From NCBI GenBank assembly GCA_020444505.1, contig JAHLKU010000010.1, forward strand, positions 1 through 59,670: DNA of 59,670 nucleotides. Reading direction: 5' to 3'. The stretch is from Actinomycetota bacterium. GTDB taxonomy: Bacteria; Actinomycetota; Acidimicrobiia; Spongiisociales; UBA11373. Below are positions 52,571 to 59,670 of this stretch, piece after piece (positions within the stretch are counted from its first letter, which is position 1; each line of letters starts with the position of its first letter). The notes under the pieces are model-generated. The model saw nothing but the letters and a program-made list of their open reading frames with translations. It was not told the origin of the DNA and ran no database searches. The position numbers were made by a program, and so were the translations under genes.

Positions 52571-52576
52571 TAGGCT
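52571..52576 (+). promoter_or_regulatory. TAGGCT -10 box for leaderless PPOX gene
   Basis: TAGGCT, six bases, ATG at 52583; no ribosome-binding site. Confidence 0.45.
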
Positions 52577-52582
52577 GCCCCG

Positions 52583-53008
52583 ATGCGAAAGTTGACCGAC
52601 GAGCAGTGCCTGGCGTTCCTCGCCGAGGGCACCCGCACCGGCACGCTGGCCACCGTGCGCCCCGACGGGCGGCCCCACGCCGCCCCCGTCTGGTTCGTGG
52701 TGGACGGCCGCGACGTGGTGTTCACCACCTGGCACGCCAGCGTGAAGGCCCGCAACCTGGCCGCCGACCCCCGGGCGTCGCTGGCAGTGGACATCCAGGA
52801 GCCGCCCTACGGGTTCGTGGTCGCCGAGGGCACGGTGGAGGTGAGCAGCGACCCGGCCGAGGTGCGCCGCATCGCCACCGCGGCCGGCGGCCGCTACATG
52901 GGCGCCGACCGGGCCGCGGAGTACGGCGCCCGCAACGGCGTGGAGGGCGAACTGGTGATGCGGCTCCGGGTGGAGCGCTTCATCGGCCGGGACGACGTCT
53001 CCGCCTGA
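52583..53008 (+). CDS. PPOX-class F420-dependent-type oxidoreductase
   Basis: 141 residues, split-barrel flavin/deazaflavin-binding fold. GTLATVRPDGRPHAAPVWFVVDGRDVVFTTW (about 20-50, in part) and KARNLAADPRASLAVD (about 55-70) are the typical F420-binding PPOX blocks. Members reduce or oxidise small molecules with coenzyme F420, FMN or heme; the exact cofactor is not proven by sequence reading. Its stop is three bases from the convergent DUF2236 gene. Confidence 0.87.
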   Translation: MRKLTDEQCLAFLAEGTRTGTLATVRPDGRPHAAPVWFVVDGRDVVFTTWHASVKARNLAADPRASLAVDIQEPPYGFVVAEGTVEVSSDPAEVRRIATAAGGRYMGADRAAEYGARNGVEGELVMRLRVERFIGRDDVSA

Positions 53009-53011
53009 GGG

Positions 53012-53938
53012 CTACCCGCCGCCCCAGGTGTCGAGCGCGTCGATGGGGAGCGGCTGACGGAACCTCCCCTCCGGCACCGGGGCGCCCACCCGCACCAGCG
53101 CCAGGTTCCACGTGGGCGACGACCCCAGCGCCCAGCGCAGGAACCGCACCGCCAGGCGCCCGACGGTGATGGCGCCCGGGTGGCGGCGCAGCCCCAGGGT
53201 GCGTCGCAGCCGGGGCGGGATGGTGGCCACCGCGGCCTGGAACAGCACCCGGTAGCCGAGGCGGATCGTCCACGGCAGCGGCGGCCGGCGCAGGAACCCG
53301 GTCGCCTCGGCCAGGCCCGGCGAGCCCGCCACGGCGGCGTGCCCCTCCAGCCATGACCGCAGCCCTGCGGCGGTCCCCGGCACCGGGTCGGCGTCGAGCA
53401 GGCGCCCGATGCGGGTCTGCTCGTCGACGAACCGGTCGGCCTCCTCCGGCGTCAGCGGCTCCGGGCCGTACACCTGGTGGGCGGTGAGGAACCCATCGGT
53501 GAGGGCGTTGTGCACCCAGGCGGCCAGGTCGGGCACGTCTGCGGCGTACCGCACACCGCGGTGCGAGGTCCCCCGCACCCGGGCGTGCATCCGGCGCACG
53601 ACGGCCACCGCCTCGGCCACCTCCGGCATCGCCCCGAAGGTGGTGGCGGTGACGTAGTTGGACGTGCGGGACAGGCGTCCCAACGGGTCCTCGCGGTAGC
53701 GGGAGTGGTCGGCCACCCCGGCCACCACCTCGGGGTGGGCCGCCTGCACCAGCAGCGCCCGGATGCCGCCCACGAACGTCGCCACGTCCCCGATCACCCG
53801 CCACGACACCGACTCCGGCCCGAACAGGCCGGGATCGCCCTCGTGCTCCAGGGTGCGGGCCAGGGGATAGCCGGCGTGCTTGAACAGGCCGGTGGCGCCG
53901 GCGGTGATGCGGTCGCGGAGGCGGTCGGTGAACGGCAC
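53012..53938 (-). CDS. MpaB/DUF2236-family protein (latex-clearing/oxygenase-like)
   Basis: 308 residues. Conserved blocks: [32 protein letters not shown] (about 62-93, in parts), RRMHARVRG (about 115-123), [21 protein letters not shown] and [17 protein letters not shown]. The histidines in QAAHP, MHARV and AWVH are the likely heme or metal ligands of this family, which includes rubber oxygenase Lcp and fungal MpaB. Substrate unknown. The GTG at 53938 is the likeliest start, without a clear ribosome-binding site. Confidence 0.87.
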   Translation of the reverse strand: MPFTDRLRDRITAGATGLFKHAGYPLARTLEHEGDPGLFGPESVSWRVIGDVATFVGGIRALLVQAAHPEVVAGVADHSRYREDPLGRLSRTSNYVTATTFGAMPEVAEAVAVVRRMHARVRGTSHRGVRYAADVPDLAAWVHNALTDGFLTAHQVYGPEPLTPEEADRFVDEQTRIGRLLDADPVPGTAAGLRSWLEGHAAVAGSPGLAEATGFLRRPPLPWTIRLGYRVLFQAAVATIPPRLRRTLGLRRHPGAITVGRLAVRFLRWALGSSPTWNLALVRVGAPVPEGRFRQPLPIDALDTWGGG

Positions 53939-53996
53939 GGCCGGCAAGTGTGCCAGGCCGCCGCCGCTACCGGCACCCGTATCCCGGGCGCGCCGG

Positions 53997-54002
53997 TACG
54001 GT
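53997..54002 (+). promoter_or_regulatory. TACGGT -10 box for leaderless VanZ start
   Basis: TACGGT, six bases, GTG at 54009; no ribosome-binding site. Confidence 0.4.
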
Positions 54003-54008
54003 CGCCCC

Positions 54009-55199
54009 GTGCAGGCTCCCCACCCCGCCGCCCTCCGGCGTCGCACCGCCGCCCTGGCCGCCGTCGTGGCGGCGATCGCCCTCCTCACGCTGCGGCCCGA
54101 CGGCACCGTGAACACCGACAACTTCGTGCCGTTGCGAGACCACGCTCGCGCCCTCGGGTGCGTGCTGCGGTGGTGCGGCGACGCCGCGGCCTCGCTGCGG
54201 TTCGTGGTGGTGGACGTGGCGGGCAACGTGGCGGTGTTCGTCCCCCTGGGGGCGGCAGCCGCCGCCGTGCTCACCGGCAGCACCCGCCGCCGGTTGTGGG
54301 GGTCGGTGGCGGCCGGCGCATCCCTCAGCCTGTGCGTCGAGGCGGCCCAGTGGTTCATCCCCACCAGGGCCACCGACGTGGACGACCTGGTGTTCAACAC
54401 CCTCGGGGCACTGGCCGGCGCGGCCGCCCTGCTGGTGCTCGAGCGCCGGCGCGCCATCCTCCACGCCCGCGTCCGGCCGCCGTCACCTGCCAAGATCCCG
54501 GGAACGCCGGGCCCCGGTTCGCCGTTGCAGAGGCCAGAGGAGGCACAGATGATCTTCGGCACCGGCAAGCAGCGAGAGATGGTCCCCGAGGAGTTCGCCC
54601 TGGCGGGGCGCCCCGAACCTCTCGACACCCCCGACACCCACTGGGTGAACGGCAACCCGATCAAGCCCCCGTTCCCCGAGGGCGTCGAGACCGCCGTGTT
54701 CGGGATGGGGTGCTTCTGGGGCGCCGAGCGCGTCTTCTGGCAGATGCCCGGGGTGGTCTCCACCGCGGTCGGCTACGCCGGCGGCTACACCCCCAACCCC
54801 ACCTACGAGGAGACGTGCACCGGGCGCACCGGCCACACCGAGGCGGTCCTGGTGGCGTACGACCCGGAGGCGGTCACCTACGACGAACTGCTGCGGGCGT
54901 TCTGGGAGAACCACGACCCCACCCAGGGCATGCGTCAGGGCAACGACCTCGGCACCCAGTACCGCTCGGCGATCTACACCGCCACGCCGGCCCAGCGGGA
55001 GGCGGCAGAGCGGTCCCGGGACGCCTACCAGGCGCAACTCGACACCGCAGGGTTCGGGCCGATCACCACCGAGATCGCCGACGCCGGGCCCTTCTACTAC
55101 GCCGAGGACTACCACCAGCAGTACCTGGCGAAGAACCCCATGGGGTACTGCGGCCTCGGTGGCACCGGCGTCTCCTGCCCGGTGGGCCTGGGCGCCTAG
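54009..55199 (+). CDS. VanZ-like membrane domain in frame with MsrA (fusion or readthrough gene)
   Basis: From GTG 54009 the frame runs 397 codons without a stop. Residues 1-about 150 are a VanZ-like domain: hydrophobic start [80 protein letters not shown] checked each codon from 54420 to 54551 and none is a stop; residues about 150-180 form a Pro-rich linker, then comes a complete MsrA. The product would be a membrane-anchored methionine sulfoxide reductase, or the VanZ gene may truly lack a stop because msrA is re-initiated internally. VanZ domains occur in teicoplanin resistance proteins and many unrelated envelope proteins. Confidence 0.7.
   Translation: MQAPHPAALRRRTAALAAVVAAIALLTLRPDGTVNTDNFVPLRDHARALGCVLRWCGDAAASLRFVVVDVAGNVAVFVPLGAAAAAVLTGSTRRRLWGSVAAGASLSLCVEAAQWFIPTRATDVDDLVFNTLGALAGAAALLVLERRRAILHARVRPPSPAKIPGTPGPGSPLQRPEEAQMIFGTGKQREMVPEEFALAGRPEPLDTPDTHWVNGNPIKPPFPEGVETAVFGMGCFWGAERVFWQMPGVVSTAVGYAGGYTPNPTYEETCTGRTGHTEAVLVAYDPEAVTYDELLRAFWENHDPTQGMRQGNDLGTQYRSAIYTATPAQREAAERSRDAYQAQLDTAGFGPITTEIADAGPFYYAEDYHQQYLAKNPMGYCGLGGTGVSCPVGLGA
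54549..55199 (+). CDS. msrA: Peptide methionine-(S)-S-oxide reductase MsrA
   Basis: 216 residues from ATG 54549, which has a perfect GAGGAGG five bases upstream and begins [21 protein letters not shown], the usual start of actinobacterial MsrA. Catalytic Cys in [19 protein letters not shown] (about residues 53-71), [39 protein letters not shown], and two C-terminal recycling cysteines in [12 protein letters not shown]. It repairs Met-S-oxide in proteins using thioredoxin. It is probably the main product, with a possible longer VanZ-MsrA form from 54009. Its stop shares CTAG with the stop of the convergent MFS gene. Confidence 0.93.
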   Translation: MIFGTGKQREMVPEEFALAGRPEPLDTPDTHWVNGNPIKPPFPEGVETAVFGMGCFWGAERVFWQMPGVVSTAVGYAGGYTPNPTYEETCTGRTGHTEAVLVAYDPEAVTYDELLRAFWENHDPTQGMRQGNDLGTQYRSAIYTATPAQREAAERSRDAYQAQLDTAGFGPITTEIADAGPFYYAEDYHQQYLAKNPMGYCGLGGTGVSCPVGLGA

Positions 55200-56668
55200 C
55201 CCTCACCGGGATCGTCGGGCGGGACCCCGCCGATCCCCGCCTCCGGCAGCGCGTCCCTGGCTGCCTCCGCCTGCTCCGCCTCACGGCGCGCCCTGCCCTC
55301 GTCGCGTGCGGCGTCGAGACGGGCCGTGGTCAGCCGTGGCGCGGCGTACATCAGCAGCAGCAGGTAGGCGCCGCCGACCACGAAGAACGGCCACCGCAGC
55401 GCCATGCCCCGGTCGGTGGCCCGCCCCGCCACCCACACCACGATGCCGCCCAGCAGCGACCCGACGGGCATCATCCCCCACCCGAAGAAGCGGTAGACGC
55501 TGTTGACCCGGCCCAGCAGGCGGTCGGGGATGATCGTCTGCCGCAGCGAGACCGTGATGACGTTCCACACGATGGCCGTCATCACCCCCACCACGTTCAT
55601 GAGGAAGGCGACCCACCAGCGCGTGGAGATGCCGATGACCACGGTGGTGACGGCCCCGGCGATCATCGTCGTCCACAGCGAGGGCCCCGACCCGAGCGCC
55701 TTGCTGATGCGGGGCGCCAGCAACGAGCCCAGGATGCCGCCCACCGCCCCCGCCATCATCAGGACGGCGAACACGAAGGCCCCCACCGACTCGAACCCGA
55801 GCGCCCTGCCCAGGTCGCCCAGCACCCCGGAGAACAGGCCGGTCTCCAGGTCGAGGTCCTCCTGGGCGAACAGGATGAACGTGGAGAACACCATCGCCCC
55901 CAGGCCGTTGAGGAGGCCGAGGATGACGGCGAGGGGACGCAGCAGGTCGTGGTGCCACAGCCACAGGAACCCCTCCTTCATCTCGCCCCGCCACGCCCCC
56001 CGCTCGGCGGGCGGTCCGGCGGCGGCGCCGCGGGCCCGGAACTGCCCGGTGATGAGGAACACCAGGCCGGCGGCGGCGGCGAACGAACCGGCGTCGAAGA
56101 AGAACGGCACCGAGAAGCCGACGGCGATCAGGACGCTGCCCAGCATGGGGCCGACGAACGAGTTCGCCGCCATCTCGGCGCCCCACATGCGCCCGTTGGC
56201 GGCCTCCAGGTGGTCGGCGGGCACGATGGCCGGCAGGAAGGTCTGGGCGGCGTTGTCGCGCAGCACCTCGGCGAAGCCCAGCAGGAAGGCGCCGGCGGCG
56301 AGCACGAGGTAGATGGGCCAGTTGGTCGCCGTGTCCACACCGGAGGCGAGGTCGGCCGGCGACGGCAGGCCCGACTCCGACACCAGCACCGCCACGGCGA
56401 TGGCCCCCACCAGCACCGCGCGGACGACGTCGGCCACCACCATGATCCGGCGCCGGTCGAGGCGGTCGGTCAGCACCCCCGCCGGCAGCGTGAACACCAG
56501 CCACGGCAGCCGCTGCACCGCGCCGATGAGGCCGATGAGGATGGGGTCGCGGGTGGCCGCCGAGGCGAGCCACGGGTAGGCGATCACGCCCACGCCGTCG
56601 CCCAGGTTCGAGACGACGCTGCCCACCCAGAGGCGCCAGTAGTCGGCCCCCAGCCGCACCCTCGCCAT
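55196..56668 (-). CDS. MFS permease (MFS_3/drug-export-like)
   Basis: 490 residues, about twelve helices. [28 protein letters not shown] at the start, [18 protein letters not shown] between TM2 and TM3 and [23 protein letters not shown] near TM10 are characteristic of the MFS_3 group related to enterobactin and macrolide exporters. The C-terminal 50 residues are charged (about 440-490). Resembles the MFS gene in the topA operon in general type. ATG 56668 has GAAGGAAGG upstream. Confidence 0.9.
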   Translation of the reverse strand: MARVRLGADYWRLWVGSVVSNLGDGVGVIAYPWLASAATRDPILIGLIGAVQRLPWLVFTLPAGVLTDRLDRRRIMVVADVVRAVLVGAIAVAVLVSESGLPSPADLASGVDTATNWPIYLVLAAGAFLLGFAEVLRDNAAQTFLPAIVPADHLEAANGRMWGAEMAANSFVGPMLGSVLIAVGFSVPFFFDAGSFAAAAGLVFLITGQFRARGAAAGPPAERGAWRGEMKEGFLWLWHHDLLRPLAVILGLLNGLGAMVFSTFILFAQEDLDLETGLFSGVLGDLGRALGFESVGAFVFAVLMMAGAVGGILGSLLAPRISKALGSGPSLWTTMIAGAVTTVVIGISTRWWVAFLMNVVGVMTAIVWNVITVSLRQTIIPDRLLGRVNSVYRFFGWGMMPVGSLLGGIVVWVAGRATDRGMALRWPFFVVGGAYLLLLMYAAPRLTTARLDAARDEGRARREAEQAEAARDALPEAGIGGVPPDDPGEG

Positions 56669-56719
56669 CGGCCCGCCCTTCCTTCGACCGGAGAACCCTA
56701 GACAGGCCGGCCCGCCCGC

Positions 56720-56725
56720 TACCTT
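56720..56725 (+). promoter_or_regulatory. TACCTT -10 box for leaderless macrodomain gene
   Basis: TACCTT, seven bases, ATG at 56733; no ribosome-binding site. Confidence 0.45.
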
Positions 56726-56732
56726 GGTCCCC

Positions 56733-57317
56733 ATGGAGACCACCGTCGGCCAGACCACCATCCGCAGCCACCGGGGCGACCTCACCACCATGGAGGTGGA
56801 TGCGATCGTCAACGCCGCCAACGAGCGCCTCGCCCACGCCGGCGGCCTGGCCGGCGCCATCGCCAGAGCGGGCGGTGACGCGATCCAGCGGGAGTCGGAC
56901 GCCTGGGTGCTCGAGCACGGCCCGCTGCACCCCGGCCTCGCCGCCGTCACCGGGCCGGGCAACCTGCCGTGCCGTGCGATCGTTCACGTGGCCGGCCCGG
57001 TCCACCGCCCCGGGAGGGACAACGAGGGGCTGCTGCGGGCGGCCGTCCAGGCGGCGCTCGCCGGAGCGGTCGGGTCGGGGGCGCGCACCGTGGCGATGCC
57101 GGCGATCTCCGCCGGGGTCTTCGGGTACCCCCTGGACGAGGCGGCTGCGGTCATCGCCGACGAGACGCTGCGATGGGCGGCCGAGCACACCCACGCCCTG
57201 AGCCTGATCCTGCTGGTGGGATTCGACGACGACGCCGAGCGCGCCTTCGCCGCCGGCATCGAGGCCGCTGCAGCGCGCGCCGCGGCCGACGGGGCCGCCC
57301 CCGGCGACGAGGGCTAG
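56733..57317 (+). CDS. Macrodomain protein (ADP-ribose or O-acetyl-ADP-ribose binding)
   Basis: 194 residues. RGDLTTMEVDAIVNAANERLAHAGGLAGAIARAGG (about 14-48, in parts) contains the Asn-Ala-Ala-Asn loop that orients ADP-ribose, and AMPAISAGVFGYP (about 118-130) is the second loop. MacroD-type enzymes remove ADP-ribose from proteins or deacetylate O-acetyl-ADP-ribose. NAANERLAHAGG lacks the extra Asn-Gly-Gly-Gly form of MacroD1/2 (HAGGLAGA instead), so hydrolase activity is uncertain. A TTG nine bases upstream in frame is less likely. Confidence 0.9.
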   Translation: METTVGQTTIRSHRGDLTTMEVDAIVNAANERLAHAGGLAGAIARAGGDAIQRESDAWVLEHGPLHPGLAAVTGPGNLPCRAIVHVAGPVHRPGRDNEGLLRAAVQAALAGAVGSGARTVAMPAISAGVFGYPLDEAAAVIADETLRWAAEHTHALSLILLVGFDDDAERAFAAGIEAAAARAAADGAAPGDEG

Positions 57318-57324
57318 GCGCTCG

Positions 57325-58227
57325 CTAGCCGAACGCCCACGGGCCGGCGGGGCCGGCCGGGTCGATCACGGCACCCAGTTCGGCCCAGGGGACAACGACG
57401 GTCGGGGCGCCCATCGCTCCGAAGCCGATCTCGTACTGGTCGAACGAGAACGCCAGGCCGTCGTCGGTGACCACCCACCCGTCGAGCACGACCTCGTCGA
57501 GCACCGGCACCCAGGACGACGCCTCGGCGGCGTCGCCGCCCCACACGTCGTCCACGATGTGCTGCTCGACGATGGCCGCCAGCACGCCGAACGTGCCCGG
57601 CACCAGGATGTCGGGCAGCGTGAGCAGCGTCCCGGTCTGCGGCTCGAAGTTCATGGTGAAGATGCTGGTCATCCCGTGCGCCGCACCCTGGTAGTACACG
57701 TAGTAGTCGTAGCGAAGGCTCAGCAGGCCGGCGGAGATCGCCGTCACCTCGTAGGAGAGCGCCAGCTCCGAGCCCATGTCGAACTCGTCCGGCGGCAGGT
57801 CGGCGCCGAGGATCTCGTCCCTGAAGGCATGCGCCGACCCGAGGACGGCGGGCCCGATGGTCCCGTTCATGGCGTCGGCCGCCGGGGCCGGCACGCCGGA
57901 GACCACCGGCACCGTGACCGTCAGCACCAGTTTCGGGTCGTCGTACGACTCACTGGCGTCCACCGGCGTCACCACCGGCACTGCGGGAGGCGCCTCGGTG
58001 GTCGTGGTGGCCGCCGTCGAGGTGGTGCTCTCCGGTGTCGTCGTGGCCGGCGCCGTGGTCGTGCTCTCCGGCGTGACGCCGGTGGTGGTCGGCGCCTCCG
58101 TCGTGGACCCCGCCGACGTGGTGGGCGTGGTGGTGGTGAAGTCGAGGATCGAGCCGTCGTCGCCGCAGGCGGCGGCGACCAGGGCCGCGGCGATCAGCAG
58201 GGTGGTGAGACGGGGGATGGTGCGCAC
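57325..58227 (-). CDS. Thr-linker lipoprotein with DUF4163/DUF3298-like (RsiV-type) domain
   Basis: 300 residues. Lipobox LVAAAC with Cys21, then a Thr/Pro/Ser-rich linker (31-80), then a soluble domain: DPKLVLTVTVPVVSGVP, YDYYVYYQGAAHGMTSIFTMNFEPQTGTLLTLPDIL and GLAFSFDQYEIGFGAMGAPTVVVPWAEL. This order matches the DUF4163-DUF3298 pair of RsiV/PdaC-like proteins. The YYQGAAHG block and the FDQYEIGFGA...VPW end are the strongest signals. Lysozyme-binding or peptidoglycan-related roles are known for some relatives; none is proven here. GTG 58227 with GGAGG four bases upstream. Confidence 0.85.
   Translation of the reverse strand: MRTIPRLTTLLIAAALVAAACGDDGSILDFTTTTPTTSAGSTTEAPTTTGVTPESTTTAPATTTPESTTSTAATTTTEAPPAVPVVTPVDASESYDDPKLVLTVTVPVVSGVPAPAADAMNGTIGPAVLGSAHAFRDEILGADLPPDEFDMGSELALSYEVTAISAGLLSLRYDYYVYYQGAAHGMTSIFTMNFEPQTGTLLTLPDILVPGTFGVLAAIVEQHIVDDVWGGDAAEASSWVPVLDEVVLDGWVVTDDGLAFSFDQYEIGFGAMGAPTVVVPWAELGAVIDPAGPAGPWAFG
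57988..58137 (-). repeat. ACN-codon tract encoding lipoprotein Thr linker
   Basis: Codes residues 31-80, almost all Thr, Ser, Pro, Ala; a PESTT unit occurs twice. Second poly-Thr linker in the window. Confidence 0.75.
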
Positions 58228-58281
58228 CTGGCCTCCAGGTCGGGTTTCCCGAAGGTTACGGCGTCGTGGGGCGGGCGCGTG

Positions 58282-58863
58282 TCAGTTCCGCAGCAGCACC
58301 TCGTCGCCCACCCGGACGGGCATCGGCCGCGCGAGCGCGCCCGGGTCGAGCAGGAACCCCCGCATGCCCTCGGAGAGGAACTCCAGGTCGGCGGCGATCT
58401 CCTCCCGATCCCGCACCCCTGTCCCGCCCAGCAGGTACGACGTGAACTCCCTGCACGGCGCCGCCACCCGGGCGCCCGTCAGGGGGATCTCGCCCCCGGC
58501 GGTGCGGATCACCACCCAGCCCGAGAGGTCGCCGGCGAACAGGCGCCCCTCGTGGTCCACCACCACGTTCTCGCCGCCCACCCCCACCGGGAACCCCTCG
58601 CCGAACCGGCCGCGGATGCGGTCGTAGTGGCCGGTGAACCCCATCGACAGCGTGCGGTGGCCGCCGCCGCGCCCCGAGGGGTGGGCGGCGTGGTGGACGT
58701 CGAGCACGTGGGCGCCGTCCGCCAGGCCCGAGATGCCGTGCGGCCCGATGGCCGCCTCCTCCACCGCCAGCAGCGGCGCCGGGTCGTAGCCCACCCCCTT
58801 GTGCTTGATCGCCGACCGCTGGATCTGCAGCCGGGCGATCGTCCCCAGGCGCCGCTCGCTCAT
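58282..58863 (-). CDS. MOSC-like domain protein
   Basis: 193 residues. A beta-rich domain with FPVGVGGENVVVDHEG (about 92-107), DLSGWVVIRTAGGEIPLTGARVAAPCREF (about 112-140, in parts) and a C-terminal PVRVGDEVLLRN. The GENV, (A)PC and GDEV blocks match the MOSC sulfur-carrier domain found in molybdenum cofactor sulfurases and YiiM-like proteins. The usual conserved Cys is Cys136. ATG 58863 overlaps the upstream GDPD gene as ATGA. Actual substrate unknown. Confidence 0.72.
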   Translation of the reverse strand: MSERRLGTIARLQIQRSAIKHKGVGYDPAPLLAVEEAAIGPHGISGLADGAHVLDVHHAAHPSGRGGGHRTLSMGFTGHYDRIRGRFGEGFPVGVGGENVVVDHEGRLFAGDLSGWVVIRTAGGEIPLTGARVAAPCREFTSYLLGGTGVRDREEIAADLEFLSEGMRGFLLDPGALARPMPVRVGDEVLLRN

Positions 58864-59645
58864 CGGGTCCCCCTCTCGTCGAGCACGTCGTTCAGCACGT
58901 CGGGGCGGTCGGTGACGATGCCGTCCACCCCCAGGTCGAGCAGGCGGCGCATGGCTGCGGCGTCGTTCACCGTCCACACGTGCACCTGCTTGCCCGCCCG
59001 GTGGGCGGCCTCCACGAATCGCCGGCCCGCCACCGTCAGCCCGCCCGCCCGCTCCGGCACCTGGTAGGCGTCGGCTGCGCCGGCAGGCGCCCGCCCCACC
59101 CGGGCCGACGCCAGCGCCCGGGCCGTCTCCCCCGGCCCCGCCGAGGTGGCCACCCTGCCGGCGGTGATCCGCCGGAAGCGCCGGATGCGCCCGTCGTGGA
59201 ACGACCCGATCAACACCCGGTCCTCGATGCCGAGGCGGGCGACCTCGGTGGCGACGGCCTGCTCGATCCCCGCCTGCTTCAGGTCGATGTTCCAGCACAT
59301 CTCCGGGAAGGCGGCCACGGCCTCGGAGAGCAGCGGGATCCGCACCCCGGTGCCCCGCAGCGGGTAGCCGTCGCCCGGGGCGAAGTGGTGGGCGGCGTCC
59401 AGCGTGGCCAGATGGTCCCACGGGTGGTCCGATACGTTGCCGGTCCCGTCGGTGAGGGCGTCGAGGCGGTCGTCGTGGAACACCACCACCTTCCCGTCGG
59501 CCGAGACATGGACGTCGGTCTCCACGTAGCGGTACCCCAGGCCGGCGGCGCCTGCGAACGCCTCCATCGTGTTCTCGGGCCACAGCACCCTGCTCCCCCG
59601 GTGGGCCAGGCGGATCGGGTGCTCGTGACGCAGGTACGGACGCAT
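58860..59645 (-). CDS. Glycerophosphodiester phosphodiesterase (GDPD/UgpQ-like)
   Basis: 261 residues, TIM-barrel GDPD. RLAHRGSRVLWPENTMEAF (catalytic His and Arg-Gly, Glu-Asn), YVETDVHVSADGKVVVFHDDRLDALTDGTG (metal-binding Glu-Asp and catalytic His), NIDLK, and VHVWTVNDAAAMRRLLDLGVDGIVTDRPD near the end are all present. It cleaves glycerophosphodiesters to glycerol-3-phosphate and an alcohol. ATG 59645 is chosen because TAACGT lies ten bases before it; ATG 59666 would add seven residues but only four upstream bases are in the window. Confidence 0.92.
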   Translation of the reverse strand: MRPYLRHEHPIRLAHRGSRVLWPENTMEAFAGAAGLGYRYVETDVHVSADGKVVVFHDDRLDALTDGTGNVSDHPWDHLATLDAAHHFAPGDGYPLRGTGVRIPLLSEAVAAFPEMCWNIDLKQAGIEQAVATEVARLGIEDRVLIGSFHDGRIRRFRRITAGRVATSAGPGETARALASARVGRAPAGAADAYQVPERAGGLTVAGRRFVEAAHRAGKQVHVWTVNDAAAMRRLLDLGVDGIVTDRPDVLNDVLDERGTR

Positions 59646-59655
59646 CGCGCCGGGG

Positions 59656-59661
59656 ACGTTA
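59656..59661 (-). promoter_or_regulatory. TAACGT -10-like box for GDPD gene
   Basis: TAACGT on the minus strand ten bases before ATG 59645; the -35 region is outside or unclear. Confidence 0.25.
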
Positions 59662-59670
59662 GCCATCCTC

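Noticed and set aside
53967-54464. 165-codon minus-strand frame opposite VanZ
   Set aside because: Antisense shadow; the plus strand has hydrophobic VanZ segments and a promoter-like box.

Overview
The window is very GC-rich DNA with dense, overlapping, mostly leftward gene clusters and no rRNA, tRNA, CRISPR array, insertion sequence or phage gene that I could find. It looks like a chromosome segment of a high-GC actinobacterium (Actinomycetota), most likely an Acidimicrobiia-like lineage. Reasons: a topoisomerase I with basic C-terminal repeats instead of zinc fingers, an F420-type PPOX flavoenzyme family member, a DUF4244/Rv3654c-type Tad locus, an LCP protein and a lipoprotein with long poly-Thr linkers, and conserved actinobacterial gene order (holB, topA, Hrq1-like helicase, Tad locus, HAD-IB phosphatase). 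The lineage is inferred from gene content, not from a marker gene tree. No gene-free stretch exceeds 300 bases; the longest (7308-7585) is the control region of the hydrogenase operon.

Region 1 (1-7585): a seven-gene leftward operon hdrC-hdrB-hdrA-mvhD-mvhG-mvhA-maturation protease. It encodes a group 3c-type [NiFe]-hydrogenase joined to a heterodisulfide-reductase-like module, the architecture of the flavin-based electron-bifurcating MvhADG-HdrABC complex of methanogens. All joints overlap or nearly overlap. The control region holds an 18-bp perfect palindrome, a DosR-box-like site and a possible 63-codon leader ORF. A small unknown gene follows.

Region 2 (7586-17795): housekeeping. An epimerase-like protein, then topA-MFS-tmk-holB-plsC as one leftward unit driven by a textbook sigma-70 promoter, then a PimB-like glycosyltransferase paired with a tandem histidine phosphatase, and a small membrane protein.

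Region 3 (17796-29129): ion homeostasis and envelope. K+-type membrane pyrophosphatase, TrkH-TrkA potassium uptake, divergent NhaA antiporter, LCP protein, P2A-type Ca2+ ATPase and a RarD-type permease.

Region 4 (29215-39055): Hrq1/MrfA-like helicase, a secreted M15-peptidase/FG-GAP/RTX-repeat protein, a TetR regulator with tandem operators driving a heterodimeric ABC exporter, and AzlCD.

Region 5 (39211-43652): a thiolase-DUF35-DUF35 fusion with a thiolase-like partner (both lacking the catalytic Cys), a VOC protein and a MazEF-type toxin-antitoxin pair.

Region 6 (43693-51419): a compact Tad pilus operon (CpaE-like remnant, CpaF, TadB, TadC, Flp-like pilin, TadE, Rv3654c-like), a GNAT acetyltransferase, and an SLC13 transporter-histidine kinase-response regulator operon.

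Region 7 (51492-59670): HAD-IB phosphatase, a small acidic protein, PPOX flavoprotein, MpaB-like DUF2236 protein, an in-frame VanZ-MsrA gene, an MFS permease, a macrodomain protein, a Thr-rich lipoprotein, a MOSC-like protein and a glycerophosphodiester phosphodiesterase.

A recurring theme is a TANNNT -10 box only 6-8 bases before an ATG or GTG with no Shine-Dalgarno sequence, so many first genes appear to be translated from leaderless mRNAs, while operon-internal genes use GTGA/ATGA overlaps or good ribosome-binding sites. I had no tools: family names are from recognised motifs and overall likeness, not from database searches.
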